The notes: a model not told the origin generated them from the letters alone. 38,486 nucleotides of DNA from VBAS01 sp964444975 (GCA_964444975.1 CAYUJD010000030.1:1-38486); one strand, 5' to 3'. Shown: positions 8,196-16,175, numbered from the stretch's first letter. Translations and numbers: made by a program.

Positions 8196-10307
8196 TCATT
8201 CAACTTTCTTCACAAACAATCTCACTGAATTTATTGCTAATACCACATCGCTCAACCCCATCACCAGTGCGCCGAAGGTAGGAGTGAGGAAACCGAATGC
8301 AGCTACCGGGATAGCGACAATGTTGTAAGCAAATGCCCAGAAAAGATTTTGTTTGATGGTAAGGTAAGTGTGCCTGCCAAGTCCAAGCGCTGTTGGAATT
8401 TTTTTCAGCCCCTGGTTCATCAGCACCACATGGGCACTCTGCACAGCAAGCTGCGAAGCTTCGCTCATGGAAATACCAAGACTTGCTTTGGCCAGTGCCG
8501 GGGCATCATTAATACCATCGCCAACCATGGCTGTCGGCATAGTTGCATTCAGCTCCGCAATCTTCTGCAGCTTTTGCTCAGGAGTTTGTTCGGCAATCAC
8601 ATCATCAATGCCCAGTTTTTTTGCCAGCTCATCACATTTTTTGCGACGGTCGCCGCTGAGCAAAATAGTTTTGATGTTCTTGCTGTGCAGGTAGTCAATC
8701 ACGGTCTTTGCTTCGGGTCGTATTTCATCCTGTACATCCATCCAGCCGAGCAGCTCATTATTTTTTACAACATAAACATGGTGATTGTCCTCCGTTGTCA
8801 TTTTCTCAGCTATTCTATAAGACCCGGCCCAATATTCATTTCCATCCTTGTCAACAGCGTTCATGCCCAGCCCTTTCACGTCTTCTATTTTAGCCCAGCG
8901 GATTTCATCTTTTGTTTTCCATTCATCTGTAATACATTTCGCAATGGGGTGGTTTGAATATTTTTCAAGAGAAAAAATAATTTTCTTAAAGTCTTGCTCT
9001 TCGCCAGCCAGTAACTTGAAACCGGTTACCCGGAACCTGCCCGTCGTCAGTGTTCCTGTTTTGTCAAACACAACCTGCTGTATGTTTTTAAACATTTCAA
9101 GACTGCCGGCATTGCGAAACAGGATTCCCTGCCTTGCCGCACGGCCAAGCCCAACAGCAATCGCAGCAGGTGTGGCCAGTCCCATGGCGCAGGGGCAGGC
9201 AATGACAAGAATGGCAATACTGCGCATCAGGGCAGAAGTGAAATTTTCAAGATAAATCCAGTTGGCAATAAAGGCCAAGACAGCAATCCCGACAGCCAGC
9301 GGAACAAATACGGCACTGATTTTATCAGCCAGTTTCTGCACGGGAGGTTTTTCGCCCTGCGCCTGCTTTACCATATTAATAATACCGGCCAGCACCGTTT
9401 CACTACCTGTGGCGGTTACCTGCGCCTTCACCGTGCCATCGGTCAGCACACTGCCGCCAATCAGTTTGTCTTTTGCATATTTATGCACCGGGCTGCTTTC
9501 GCCGGTGATGATGGCTTCATTTACATGGGCATCGCCCCAGAGTATTTTACAATCAATGGGTACCTGCTCCCCGCTTTTCATCAATATCAAATCACCGACT
9601 CTCAGTTGTGTGTTTTCCACCGGTAAAATATGTTCCTGGTATTTGTCGTCAAATGCAATCATGTTGGCCATTACCTTTTGCGATTTCACCAGCTTGTTCA
9701 GTTCCCGCTGTGTAGATTGTATGGAAGCATCTTCAAGATAATTGCCAAGAAAGACCAGTGTGATGATAGCTGCGGCAGTTTCGTAAAACATATACTTTTC
9801 GGCCTGGCCGGTAAGTGTACCATACAGGCTGTAAACAAATGCAGCCAGCGCCCCCATTGAAATTAGCACATTCATATTAGGCAACCCGTTACGCAGGCTC
9901 TTCCAGGCACTCCTGCCAAAGTAATTCATGCCCAGGGCAAAAACAGGAATAGTCAATGCAAACTGCACCCAGGGACGCATCAGCCAATGCACGTGTAATC
10001 CCGGAATCATGTGCAGCATCAGCAGCACAGTTAAGGGAAGACTGAAAAGAAAGCGCTGCAGGTGTGTGGAGAGAAAGGGTTTGAGGTTTGAGGTTTTACT
10101 GTCAATGCTGGCCACTTCATAACCAAGGTCTTTTATACCTTTAATAAGTTTCTCAGCTTTAAAATTTCCATTTGTTTCAAAGCTCACATCACCGCTTACT
10201 GAATTCACTTTAATTCTTTTCAGGCCCTGTTTTTCCAGGTACCGGTGAATGGTGAGAGCACAGTTGCTGCAATCCATTCCTTCCACTTTCCATTGTATTG
10301 TTTCCAT
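8196..10307 (-). CDS. copA: Cu(+)-exporting P1B-type ATPase
   Basis: This 703-residue protein has one N-terminal heavy-metal-associated domain with GMDCSNC (Cys13 and Cys16), then the P-type ATPase core: TGES (268-271, actuator), CPC in the sixth helix (371-373), DKTG (415-418, phosphorylated Asp), HP at 453-454 and GDGIND (596-601). The seventh helix carries YN (661-662) and the eighth has Met683 and Ser686, the combination that marks the Cu(+) subgroup P1B-1. It pumps cuprous copper out of the cytoplasm. A GAGGAG Shine-Dalgarno site precedes the ATG. No copper chaperone or CueR-type regulator gene is adjacent. A palindromic repeat lies upstream and a large inverted repeat just past the stop. 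Confidence 0.95.
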   Translation of the reverse strand: METIQWKVEGMDCSNCALTIHRYLEKQGLKRIKVNSVSGDVSFETNGNFKAEKLIKGIKDLGYEVASIDSKTSNLKPFLSTHLQRFLFSLPLTVLLMLHMIPGLHVHWLMRPWVQFALTIPVFALGMNYFGRSAWKSLRNGLPNMNVLISMGALAAFVYSLYGTLTGQAEKYMFYETAAAIITLVFLGNYLEDASIQSTQRELNKLVKSQKVMANMIAFDDKYQEHILPVENTQLRVGDLILMKSGEQVPIDCKILWGDAHVNEAIITGESSPVHKYAKDKLIGGSVLTDGTVKAQVTATGSETVLAGIINMVKQAQGEKPPVQKLADKISAVFVPLAVGIAVLAFIANWIYLENFTSALMRSIAILVIACPCAMGLATPAAIAVGLGRAARQGILFRNAGSLEMFKNIQQVVFDKTGTLTTGRFRVTGFKLLAGEEQDFKKIIFSLEKYSNHPIAKCITDEWKTKDEIRWAKIEDVKGLGMNAVDKDGNEYWAGSYRIAEKMTTEDNHHVYVVKNNELLGWMDVQDEIRPEAKTVIDYLHSKNIKTILLSGDRRKKCDELAKKLGIDDVIAEQTPEQKLQKIAELNATMPTAMVGDGINDAPALAKASLGISMSEASQLAVQSAHVVLMNQGLKKIPTALGLGRHTYLTIKQNLFWAFAYNIVAIPVAAFGFLTPTFGALVMGLSDVVLAINSVRLFVKKVE

Positions 10308-10315
10308 GTTATTTT

Positions 10316-10321
10316 CTCCTC
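10316..10321 (-). promoter_or_regulatory. Strong Shine-Dalgarno site of copA
   Basis: On the minus strand GAGGAG lies eight bases upstream of the copA ATG. Purine-rich sites this good are uncommon among the other genes of the window, and it supports the start at 10307. Confidence 0.55.
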
Positions 10322-10343
10322 AATTTGGGTGTCCGTAAGTCAT

Positions 10344-10375
10344 CCCCCTCTCCTGTGGGAGAGGGGGTCAGGGGG
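10344..10375. repeat. C/G palindromic intergenic repeat, copy 3
   Basis: CCCCCTCTCC (10344-10353) and GGAGAGGGGG (10358-10367) form a perfect ten-base stem with loop TGTG. TCA and a spare GGGGG (10371-10375) follow. On the minus strand the flank reads CCTCGCCCCCTGACCCC, matching the organisation of the copy at 3323-3361. It lies about 37 bases upstream of the copA ATG, in the divergent gap before tsaE. The rest of 10308-10481 shows only the tsaE promoter-like box. Confidence 0.75.
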
Positions 10376-10469
10376 CGAGGTTGCAAATTCTGTTGCAAAA
10401 ATACATGCTCCCGCCCGGGCGGCCAATTAAGTAATTGATAATCTTCAATACAAGGTTGCAAATGCCAAA

Positions 10470-10477
10470 TATCTTTG
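10470..10477 (+). promoter_or_regulatory. -7 promoter box at the tsaE start
   Basis: TATCTTTG fits TAnnTTTG and ends four bases before the GTG start codon of tsaE. If used, transcription would begin at or within a few bases of the start codon, giving a leaderless or nearly leaderless message. No convincing -33 box is visible. Confidence 0.35.
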
Positions 10478-10481
10478 CCGG

Positions 10482-10907
10482 GTGGAAATAAGTTTTAACC
10501 TGAAGGAAATTAAAGAAGCGGCCCGCCGGTTATGGGAGGCGGCAGCAGGCAAAAAGATAATTGCTTTTCATGGCAGCATGGGTTCTGGCAAAACCACCTT
10601 AATCCATGCCTTGTGCGATGTAAAAGGCGTAAAAGATGTAGTAGGCAGCCCCACATTTGCCCTCATCAACGAATATGTTTTTCCGTCGGTTAACAACAAC
10701 GGAAAGATTTACCACATTGACCTTTACAGGATAAAAGATGAAGAGGAAGCAAGAAGGGCGGGAGTGGAGGATTGTTTTTACAGCGATCATACCTGCCTGG
10801 TGGAGTGGCCCGAAAAAGCTGCCGGGATACTGCCGCCGGGTACAGTTCATGTTTTTATTGACGTAATGGATGAACAAAACCGCCACCTTACTATAAAGGA
10901 TAATTAG
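10482..10907 (+). CDS. tsaE: tRNA threonylcarbamoyladenosine biosynthesis ATPase TsaE
   Basis: The 141-residue product has Walker A GSMGSGKTT (residues 31-39), the TsaE signature SPTFALINEY (from 56) and HIDLYR (78-83), and LVEWPEKA near the end. TsaE is the ATPase that cycles the TsaB/TsaD complex during formation of t6A37 on ANN-decoding tRNAs. The start is GTG at 10482; it places the P-loop at the usual distance from the N-terminus and no ATG is available upstream. Length is normal for the family. It is divergent from copA and followed, after a repeat-filled gap of 270 bases, by alanine dehydrogenase on the same strand. Confidence 0.93.
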   Translation: MEISFNLKEIKEAARRLWEAAAGKKIIAFHGSMGSGKTTLIHALCDVKGVKDVVGSPTFALINEYVFPSVNNNGKIYHIDLYRIKDEEEARRAGVEDCFYSDHTCLVEWPEKAAGILPPGTVHVFIDVMDEQNRHLTIKDN

Positions 10908-10920
10908 TTATTTTTGGTAA

Positions 10921-11038
10921 CGGGCTTTTGCAATTCTGTTCATCGTCCCTTGCGACGCTCCGTTCAACAACACCCATTCTATTTTGCTCAATAGTATTCG
11001 GAACGCTGAAGTCCCGATAGCTATCGGGAGCGACGCAA
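10921..11038. repeat. Mosaic intergenic repeat element, copy A
   Basis: The left part (10921-10961: CTTTTG, AATTCTG, GTCCC, then TTGCGACGCTCC) is repeated at 38411-38452 with few differences. TTGCGACGCTCC (10950-10961) recurs inverted, with one mismatch, as GGAGCGACGCAA at 11027-11038, giving the element terminal inverted arms about 90 bases apart. Inside the right arm is the perfect 18-base palindrome TCCCGATAGCTATCGGGA (11012-11029). No coding capacity is credible. It looks like a MITE-sized or REP-like mobile or structural element in the tsaE-ald gap. Confidence 0.65.
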
Positions 11039-11054
11039 CGGAAGCTAAATAGTA

Positions 11055-11120
11055 GTACCCGGGCCGGGTACATAAAAAGCCATACCTCTCCTGCATTCCC
11101 ATCCGATGGGATAGCGGAGA
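11055..11120. repeat. Two hairpins upstream of ald
   Basis: GTACCCGG (11055-11062) pairs with CCGGGTAC (11064-11071). A second, 34-base hairpin pairs TCTCC, GC and TCCCATC (within 11087-11103) with GATGGGA, GC and GGAGA (11105-11120), with small symmetric internal loops. They complete a run of palindromes that fills the tsaE-ald gap. The second ends 57 bases before the ald ATG, so it could be part of a structured leader, or simply more intergenic repeat. Confidence 0.5.
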
Positions 11121-11177
11121 ACAAAACCGTAATAAAATAAACCGGCAACTGGAAACCTGAAACCCAGCAACCAGCAC

Positions 11178-12392
11178 ATGAGCCAGCAGAAACCGAAAAT
11201 CAGCACTTCGTTCAGCTACGAAACACTGGAAGAAACCCTGGATATAAAACCCAAGGGAGCCCGGTTGCACATAGGCATTCCCAAAGAGATTGCTTTCCAG
11301 GAAAACCGGATTGCACTTACACCCGATGCTGTGAGTGTGCTGGTGAGCAACGGGCATGAAGTGACCATTGAACATAACGCCGGTGAGGCCGCTCACTTCC
11401 GCGATAAAGATTACAGTGAAGCAGGCGCAAAAATTGTGTACGAAAGAGCCGAAGTGTTTAAAGCGCCGATACTGGTAAAAAGTGCTCCCGTGATTGAAGA
11501 GGATATTCCGCTGCTGCAACTGAGCCAGGTTATCATTTCGCCCATTCATCTTTCCATTCTGAAAGCCGACCTGCTGCAGAAAATGATGGATAAACGCATC
11601 ACCGCTATTTCATTTGAAAACCTGCGTGACGACAGCGGTACCTATCCCATTGTTCGCAGCATGAGTGAGATTGCCGGCAGCGCCGTCATGCTGATTGCGG
11701 CTCAGTACCTGAGTTCGGCCAATCATGGCAAAGGTGTATTGCTGGGTGGCATCAGTGGCATTGCACCGACAAAAGTAATTGTAATAGGCGCCGGCATTGT
11801 GGGTGAATATGCAGCAAGGGCTGCCCTTGCTTTAGGCGCCTCGGTAAAAGTTTTTGACAACAATGTTTACCGTCTGAAACGACTGCAGAATAATATCGGG
11901 CAGCGGCTGTGGACATCGGTGCTGGAACCGCGAATGCTGTCGAAACAGCTAAAGACCTGCGAAGTGGCCGTGGGCGCCCTGGGCAGCGAATCGGGCCGCA
12001 CACCGGTAGTGGTGACAGAAGAAATGGTAAGCAATATGCGGCCGGGCTCTGTTATCATAGATGTGAGTATTGACCGCGGCGGCTGTTTCGAAACTTCAGA
12101 AATTACCAGCCACGAGCACCCGGTGTTTTTGAAATACGGGGTGATTCATTATTGCGTGCCCAATATTCCCTCGGGTTTTGCCCGTACAGCATCACAGGCT
12201 ATCAGCAATGTGCTGATGCCGCTGCTGATGGAAGCCGGCGATGAGGGCGGATTTGAAAACCTGGTATGGCATCATATTCACCTGCGGGGCGGCATTTATC
12301 TTTTCAAAGGCTCACTTACCAATTTTTACCTGAGCCAGCGTTTTGATTTGAAGTACACGGATCTGAACCTGCTGATTGCAAGCCAGCGGTAA
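11178..12392 (+). CDS. ald: Alanine dehydrogenase
   Basis: The 404-residue protein belongs to the alanine dehydrogenase/transhydrogenase alpha group. IGIPKEIAFQENRIALTPDAV carries the substrate-binding Arg and is followed by ILVKSAP with the conserved Lys. The NAD site VIGAGIVGEYAA lies in the central Rossmann domain, followed by KVFDNN with the ribose-binding acidic residue. VIIDVSIDRGG and HYCVPNIPSGFARTAS close the catalytic domain. The enzyme interconverts L-alanine and pyruvate plus ammonia with NAD. It has an N-terminal extension of about 28 residues compared with the shortest family members, as I recall for other Bacteroidota homologues. A palindrome-rich stretch precedes it. Confidence 0.93.
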   Translation: MSQQKPKISTSFSYETLEETLDIKPKGARLHIGIPKEIAFQENRIALTPDAVSVLVSNGHEVTIEHNAGEAAHFRDKDYSEAGAKIVYERAEVFKAPILVKSAPVIEEDIPLLQLSQVIISPIHLSILKADLLQKMMDKRITAISFENLRDDSGTYPIVRSMSEIAGSAVMLIAAQYLSSANHGKGVLLGGISGIAPTKVIVIGAGIVGEYAARAALALGASVKVFDNNVYRLKRLQNNIGQRLWTSVLEPRMLSKQLKTCEVAVGALGSESGRTPVVVTEEMVSNMRPGSVIIDVSIDRGGCFETSEITSHEHPVFLKYGVIHYCVPNIPSGFARTASQAISNVLMPLLMEAGDEGGFENLVWHHIHLRGGIYLFKGSLTNFYLSQRFDLKYTDLNLLIASQR

Positions 12393-12499
12393 TTTTTTTT
12401 GGCAGAAATTAATTGTCCTTGCTTTTATCACTTACCCCTTCCTATAAAGTTTTTTTAAATTCTCCCTTTCTATTCTTCATATTTAAAAAACGAGCCGGC

Positions 12500-13294
12500 A
12501 TGAAAAAGAGTTCAATCCTTTTGGCAGGGTTTGCTTTTCTGGCAGCCTGCAACAGCGGCGATAAAGAAGAGACCGCCGCAAAAATGGTCAATAGTGACCT
12601 GGTATCTGAATACCTCAAGGGAGATATTTCTGTTTATGAAGAAACTCCCTATAAAACCGACAGCACAGGAAAAATGGGTGAAATGGATTCCTGCTGCATT
12701 TCAGTTACTGAATATGATGAGCACGGAAACGAAATAAAAAATACATCCAAAGACAGCAAGGGCACCGTCACATCCGAAACGGTCATTACCCGCCATGCCA
12801 ATGGCTTATTCAAAAGCGCTGTGACTACCGAAAAAGGAAAAACCACCGGCAACATTGATACCCGGCTGGATGAAAATGGTAAATACAACTGGGCCGAGGT
12901 ACTTGATTCCAACGGCAAACTGGATGTTTATTACCTGGCAATAACCCAGGATGAAAACGACAATGTAACCGGCTGGAAACAGTACGATAGGGACAGCGTA
13001 TTCCGTCAGTCGGGCGAAAGTGTTTATGATAAGTTTATGCAGACAAGCTTTAGCGTGAAAGACAACACAGGAAAAATAAAATCGTACGGTACGTATAAGT
13101 ATAATGATAAAGGCGAACAGACAGAAATGTCAAACACCACTATCACCAAAGATTCTACCGTAACCAAGGTTACAAAATATACTTACGAAGCACATGATGA
13201 AATGGGCAACTGGACCCGGCGAACCACCTGGGATGATAAGGGCAAGGCAACCCGGATTGCTAAGCGGGTATATACATACAGGAAAAAAGAGTAA
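12500..13294 (+). CDS. Putative lipoprotein with YD-like repeats
   Basis: This 264-residue protein starts MKKSSILLAGFAFLAAC, a lipoprotein signal with the acylated Cys at residue 17. The mature part contains short repeated motifs of the type EYDEHGNE, YNDKGEQTE and HDEMGNWTRR. These resemble YD/RHS or MORN-like beta-hairpin units found in many Bacteroidota surface lipoproteins. I do not recognise a specific function. The frame can be opened at 12413, but that adds a hydrophobic stretch ahead of a complete lipoprotein signal, so I use the ATG at 12500. It converges on the ABC ATPase gene with eight bases between stops. Confidence 0.8.
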   Translation: MKKSSILLAGFAFLAACNSGDKEETAAKMVNSDLVSEYLKGDISVYEETPYKTDSTGKMGEMDSCCISVTEYDEHGNEIKNTSKDSKGTVTSETVITRHANGLFKSAVTTEKGKTTGNIDTRLDENGKYNWAEVLDSNGKLDVYYLAITQDENDNVTGWKQYDRDSVFRQSGESVYDKFMQTSFSVKDNTGKIKSYGTYKYNDKGEQTEMSNTTITKDSTVTKVTKYTYEAHDEMGNWTRRTTWDDKGKATRIAKRVYTYRKKE

Positions 13295-13302
13295 AGCGGC
13301 AC

Positions 13303-13920
13303 TTATTTCCATTCGTTAATAGTAAGCCGGTGGCTGCAAAAAGCATATTCATGGTAATCGTTTGAACTGACAATTACCATTCTTTTTTGGCAATAATCAT
13401 TCATCAGCTGATTATAAAGTTTGAAACCGGCCTCATCCAGGTTGGTACAGGGCTCGTCAAGCAGCACCACCGGCACATCAGAAAAAATCGCCTGCGCCAG
13501 TTTTACTCTTTGCTTCATGCCGGAAGAGTAAAACCGGATTTGCTTGTGAGCGGCATTTTCCAAACCAATCAATGAAATAATTTGTTCGGGAGTAACGGAT
13601 GAAAGAAAGGGTTTGAAGCGGGTATGAAATTTAAAAAACTCAAGCAGGGTCATTTCCTCCACTACTTCCAGGTAAGGAGCGCAGATGGAAACGAATGCAA
13701 ACACTTCATCATTATTAAGTTCCTTGTTCCCTGCCCGGTATTCTATTTTCCCTTCGTTCAATTGCATGGAACCGGCCATAACCTGCAGCAGCGTACTTTT
13801 TCCCGAGCCATTCGGCCCGGTGATGGCATAAGATTGTTCCGAAGAAAATTCGTAAGTAAGATGGCGAAAGATCCAGTCGCGGTTGAAGCGTTTGCCCGCA
13901 TCAGTCAGCAATATCTTCAT
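13303..13920 (-). CDS. ABC transporter ATP-binding protein, lone subunit
   Basis: This 205-residue ABC ATPase has Walker A GPNGSGKST (residues 35-43), signature YSSGMKQ (131-137) and Walker B VVLLDEP (151-157). Two features are off-consensus: the Q-loop region reads ICAPYLEVVEE without the usual Gln, and the H-loop position reads VIVSSND, with Asn187 where His is expected. It overlaps the end of lpxA by 20 bases and is probably co-transcribed. No permease gene is in the window. Related lone ATPases include the CcmA/GldA-like group. The ATG at 13920 is preferred to a GTG two codons upstream. Confidence 0.85.
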   Translation of the reverse strand: MKILLTDAGKRFNRDWIFRHLTYEFSSEQSYAITGPNGSGKSTLLQVMAGSMQLNEGKIEYRAGNKELNNDEVFAFVSICAPYLEVVEEMTLLEFFKFHTRFKPFLSSVTPEQIISLIGLENAAHKQIRFYSSGMKQRVKLAQAIFSDVPVVLLDEPCTNLDEAGFKLYNQLMNDYCQKRMVIVSSNDYHEYAFCSHRLTINEWK

Positions 13921-14707
13921 CCACACTGTTTTTGGTGAAGCGTTTGATAATGCCGCGGTTCGATTCGCGGATAAATGTTACAATCTCGTCCCGTTCATCT
14001 GTGGCATCAAATTCTTCTTCCAGGTATTCCAGTGCCTGGGTGGTATTAAGCCCTTTATTATAAATAACCCGGAAAATATCCAGGATATGATTGATTTTTT
14101 CCAGGCTGTAGCCTCTGCGCTTCAGCCCGATAGAATTGATACCGGCGTAAGACAGTGGGTTGCGGGCTGCTTTTATATAGGGAGGCACATCTTTACCTAC
14201 CAGCGAGCCGCCGCTGAGAAATGCATGCTGGCCTATACGCACAAACTGGTGCACGGCCGTCATACCGCCCAGAATGGCCCAGTCGCCAATGACCACATGA
14301 CCTGCCACCTGTGTATTGTTGCTGAAGATGCAGTTATTGCCCACAATACAGTCGTGTGCAAAATGGCAATACGCCATAATGAGGCAATTTTTACCGATTA
14401 AGGTCTTTTCCCTGTCCACCGTGCCGCGGTTGATGGTTACAAATTCACGGATGGTCGTGTTGTCGCCAATGATGACCTGGGAGTATTCACCCTGGAATTT
14501 CATATCCTGGGGTATGGCAGCAATGACAGCCCCAGGAAACACACGGCAGTTTCTTCCGATTCTTGCCCCTTCCATAATCGTTACATTCGACCCAATCCAG
14601 GTGCCTTCGCCAATTTCCACATCCTGGTGAATGACGGTAAAAGGATCCACTTTTACATTGGTTGCCAGCCTTGCGTTGGGGTGAATATAAGTATGAGGAT
14701 GAATCAT
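13901..14707 (-). CDS. lpxA: UDP-N-acetylglucosamine acyltransferase LpxA
   Basis: The 268-residue protein is a left-handed beta-helix acyltransferase with hexapeptide repeats (IGEGTWIG, IGRNCRV, IGDNTTI, VGNNCIF, IGDWAIL). The catalytic His is His118 in HFAHDCIVGNN. GGMTAVHQFVRIG, KDVPPY and GLKRRG are LpxA hallmarks, and a helical C-terminal domain follows. It transfers an R-3-hydroxyacyl chain from ACP to UDP-GlcNAc, the first step of lipid A synthesis, so the organism is a Gram-negative with LPS. Its gene overlaps the ABC ATPase gene. A C/G palindrome lies 12 bases upstream of the start codon. It is divergent from the AraC gene. Confidence 0.95.
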   Translation of the reverse strand: MIHPHTYIHPNARLATNVKVDPFTVIHQDVEIGEGTWIGSNVTIMEGARIGRNCRVFPGAVIAAIPQDMKFQGEYSQVIIGDNTTIREFVTINRGTVDREKTLIGKNCLIMAYCHFAHDCIVGNNCIFSNNTQVAGHVVIGDWAILGGMTAVHQFVRIGQHAFLSGGSLVGKDVPPYIKAARNPLSYAGINSIGLKRRGYSLEKINHILDIFRVIYNKGLNTTQALEYLEEEFDATDERDEIVTFIRESNRGIIKRFTKNSVDEDIAD

Positions 14708-14719
14708 CTATTAAAACTA

Positions 14720-14738
14720 CCCCCGCCCTGGGCGGGGG
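14720..14738. repeat. C/G palindrome upstream of lpxA
   Basis: CCCCCGCC (14720-14727) and GGCGGGGG (14731-14738) form an eight-base stem closed by CTG. It lies 12 bases ahead of the lpxA start codon, where it would sit in the 5' leader and could hinder translation. It is a simpler member of the C/G palindrome family, without the spare G-run. Confidence 0.6.
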
Positions 14739-14868
14739 AAAGCGTCGCAAAGTTATATTTTAATGGCAAACAGAGAATTTTTTTTGCCTCCTGGTAATCC
14801 GTCGTTTAACTATGACGTTTGTTAGTAATAGCTTTGATATTGGTTAAGTGAAATTGGGAATTGTGCCG

Positions 14869-14876
14869 TAAATTTG
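14869..14876 (+). promoter_or_regulatory. -7 promoter box before the AraC-type regulator
   Basis: TAAATTTG matches TAnnTTTG exactly and ends seven bases before the ATG at 14884, implying a leader of only a few bases. No clear -33 element is visible at the usual spacing. Confidence 0.4.
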
Positions 14877-14883
14877 CTTTCTC

Positions 14884-15825
14884 ATGCATAACCCTCCCGA
14901 CATATTATCGCTGGCTTACAGGCAGGCCTTACTGCAGGATCAGTTTGTACTGCTGCAGGAAAGAGTAAGGCTGATACCCGGTTCGGTTCAGTATACCATT
15001 AAAAGATATCATAATACCGGCAACTGGAATATGGAAGATACCGGCATGCTGGTGTATCATTATGAAAAAAGCAACCCGCGGGAAAATTACCTCGAGCTGA
15101 AGTTCTGTGTTTCCGGCAATGTGTATTGCCGGCAGAAGGATATCGAGTGCAATATGTGCAAGTTCAGCGCTTCGAAAACCTGCATGGAACGAGTAGAAAG
15201 CGTGGATGTGATGAGCTTCCGGTTTTCGCCGGCCCACCTTTCGCAGTTTGTTTCCCGCAAGGGAAATGAAATACTGAGCGATGATGTGCTGAAATTCAAA
15301 CACCGCTCTTCGTTTACCAAAATACTTCCGCTGTGCGGAAAAACAAGAATGGTGCTGGACGGTTTGGTGAATCATACTTACAGCGACAGCCTGGAAAATA
15401 TTTACATCAATGCGCAAACCCAGATGCTGCTGCTCTACAGCCTCGACTGTATGCTGGGTGAAAAAGAGATTGATGTCATTAATTGTAAGTTCCTTGCCAA
15501 TGAAGCAGACCGGGAAAAAATTACCCGGGCAAGAGAAATACTCATTCAGCATATCGGCGAGCCGATTACAATAAAAGAGTTGAGCCGTAAAGTAGCCATC
15601 AACGAGTGTTACCTCAAAAAAGGTTTCAAGGAAATGTTTGGCACCACCATTTTCGATTTTTACCAGAGCCAGCGCATGGAGCATGCCAAATATCTTTTGT
15701 ATGAAAAAGGGCTGAGTGTAACCGAAGTGTCCATGATGCTGGGGTATTCCTCTATCTCGCATTTCTCTACGGCGTTTAAAAAGCATACGGGGCTTAAACC
15801 CTGCGAACTACTACTCCGGGCTTAA
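14884..15825 (+). CDS. AraC-family regulator with N-terminal Cys cluster
   Basis: This is a 313-residue regulator. The C-terminal 100 residues hold the two AraC helix-turn-helix units (ITIKELSRKVAINECYLKKG and LSVTEVSMMLGYSSISHFS) ending in the conserved F-K-HTGLKP. The N-terminal ligand domain is unusual: Cys75, Cys82, Cys89, Cys92 and Cys100 fall within 26 residues, with further Cys at 151, 189 and 201. That spacing suggests a metal or redox sensor, an inference. Its stop codon overlaps the start of the small Cys-rich protein gene (TAATG), so the two are translationally coupled, and a TonB receptor follows. It probably controls this cluster in response to a metal. PchR-like iron regulators are the nearest analogy. 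Confidence 0.85.
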   Translation: MHNPPDILSLAYRQALLQDQFVLLQERVRLIPGSVQYTIKRYHNTGNWNMEDTGMLVYHYEKSNPRENYLELKFCVSGNVYCRQKDIECNMCKFSASKTCMERVESVDVMSFRFSPAHLSQFVSRKGNEILSDDVLKFKHRSSFTKILPLCGKTRMVLDGLVNHTYSDSLENIYINAQTQMLLLYSLDCMLGEKEIDVINCKFLANEADREKITRAREILIQHIGEPITIKELSRKVAINECYLKKGFKEMFGTTIFDFYQSQRMEHAKYLLYEKGLSVTEVSMMLGYSSISHFSTAFKKHTGLKPCELLLRA

Positions 15826-16133
15826 TGCAAAAAATAATTGCCTTCATATTATCTGTCTATTTTATTTTTCTTTTTGCGGTCCCCTGTTGTTCATTTGATA
15901 ATTGCCCGGATGAAAAGACTGAACAGGCAGCCAATCATGATAAAGGCGACGGGGATTGTGGTAATTGCTCTCCTTTTTTTACCTGTACAGGTTGTGCAGG
16001 TATTACTCTTTCTTCCGAAACTCCCGTTATTGAAGTGATTTCATTTGTTCCCGGCCATTTGTACACGGGGTTTATTCTTTCTTCTATAACTGATGTGCAT
16101 TACGATTTCTGGCAGCCGCCTAAGGTAGGTTAA
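15825..16133 (+). CDS. Small Cys-rich secreted protein (DUF6660-like)
   Basis: This encodes 102 residues with a hydrophobic N-terminal signal (residues 1-20). A Cys-rich mature segment follows, with Cys at 21, 22, 27, 45, 48, 54 and 57 and a His, then a Cys-free tail ending DFWQPPKVG. I recall this layout (short, Cys-rich, upstream of a TonB receptor) from the Bacteroidota family DUF6660, often found near metal transport genes; its function is unknown. Binding of a soft metal in the periplasm or at the membrane is an inference from the Cys content. The ATG overlaps the stop codon of the AraC gene by one base, and the receptor gene starts 42 bases downstream. Confidence 0.75.
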   Translation: MQKIIAFILSVYFIFLFAVPCCSFDNCPDEKTEQAANHDKGDGDCGNCSPFFTCTGCAGITLSSETPVIEVISFVPGHLYTGFILSSITDVHYDFWQPPKVG

Positions 16134-16175
16134 CGAATTATGGGGATCTATTATTCGTTAATCTAAAACTATATC

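Noticed and set aside
10908..11549. A 213-codon open frame on the minus strand across the tsaE-ald gap and the ald 5' end
   Set aside because: Half is antisense to ald and half is the mosaic repeat. The translation has no recognisable family character.
12413..12499. N-terminal extension of the lipoprotein
   Set aside because: It precedes a complete lipoprotein signal and would bury the lipobox inside the protein.
14929..15786. A 285-codon minus-strand frame
   Set aside because: It lies entirely antisense to the clear AraC-family gene and is a shadow of its codon usage.
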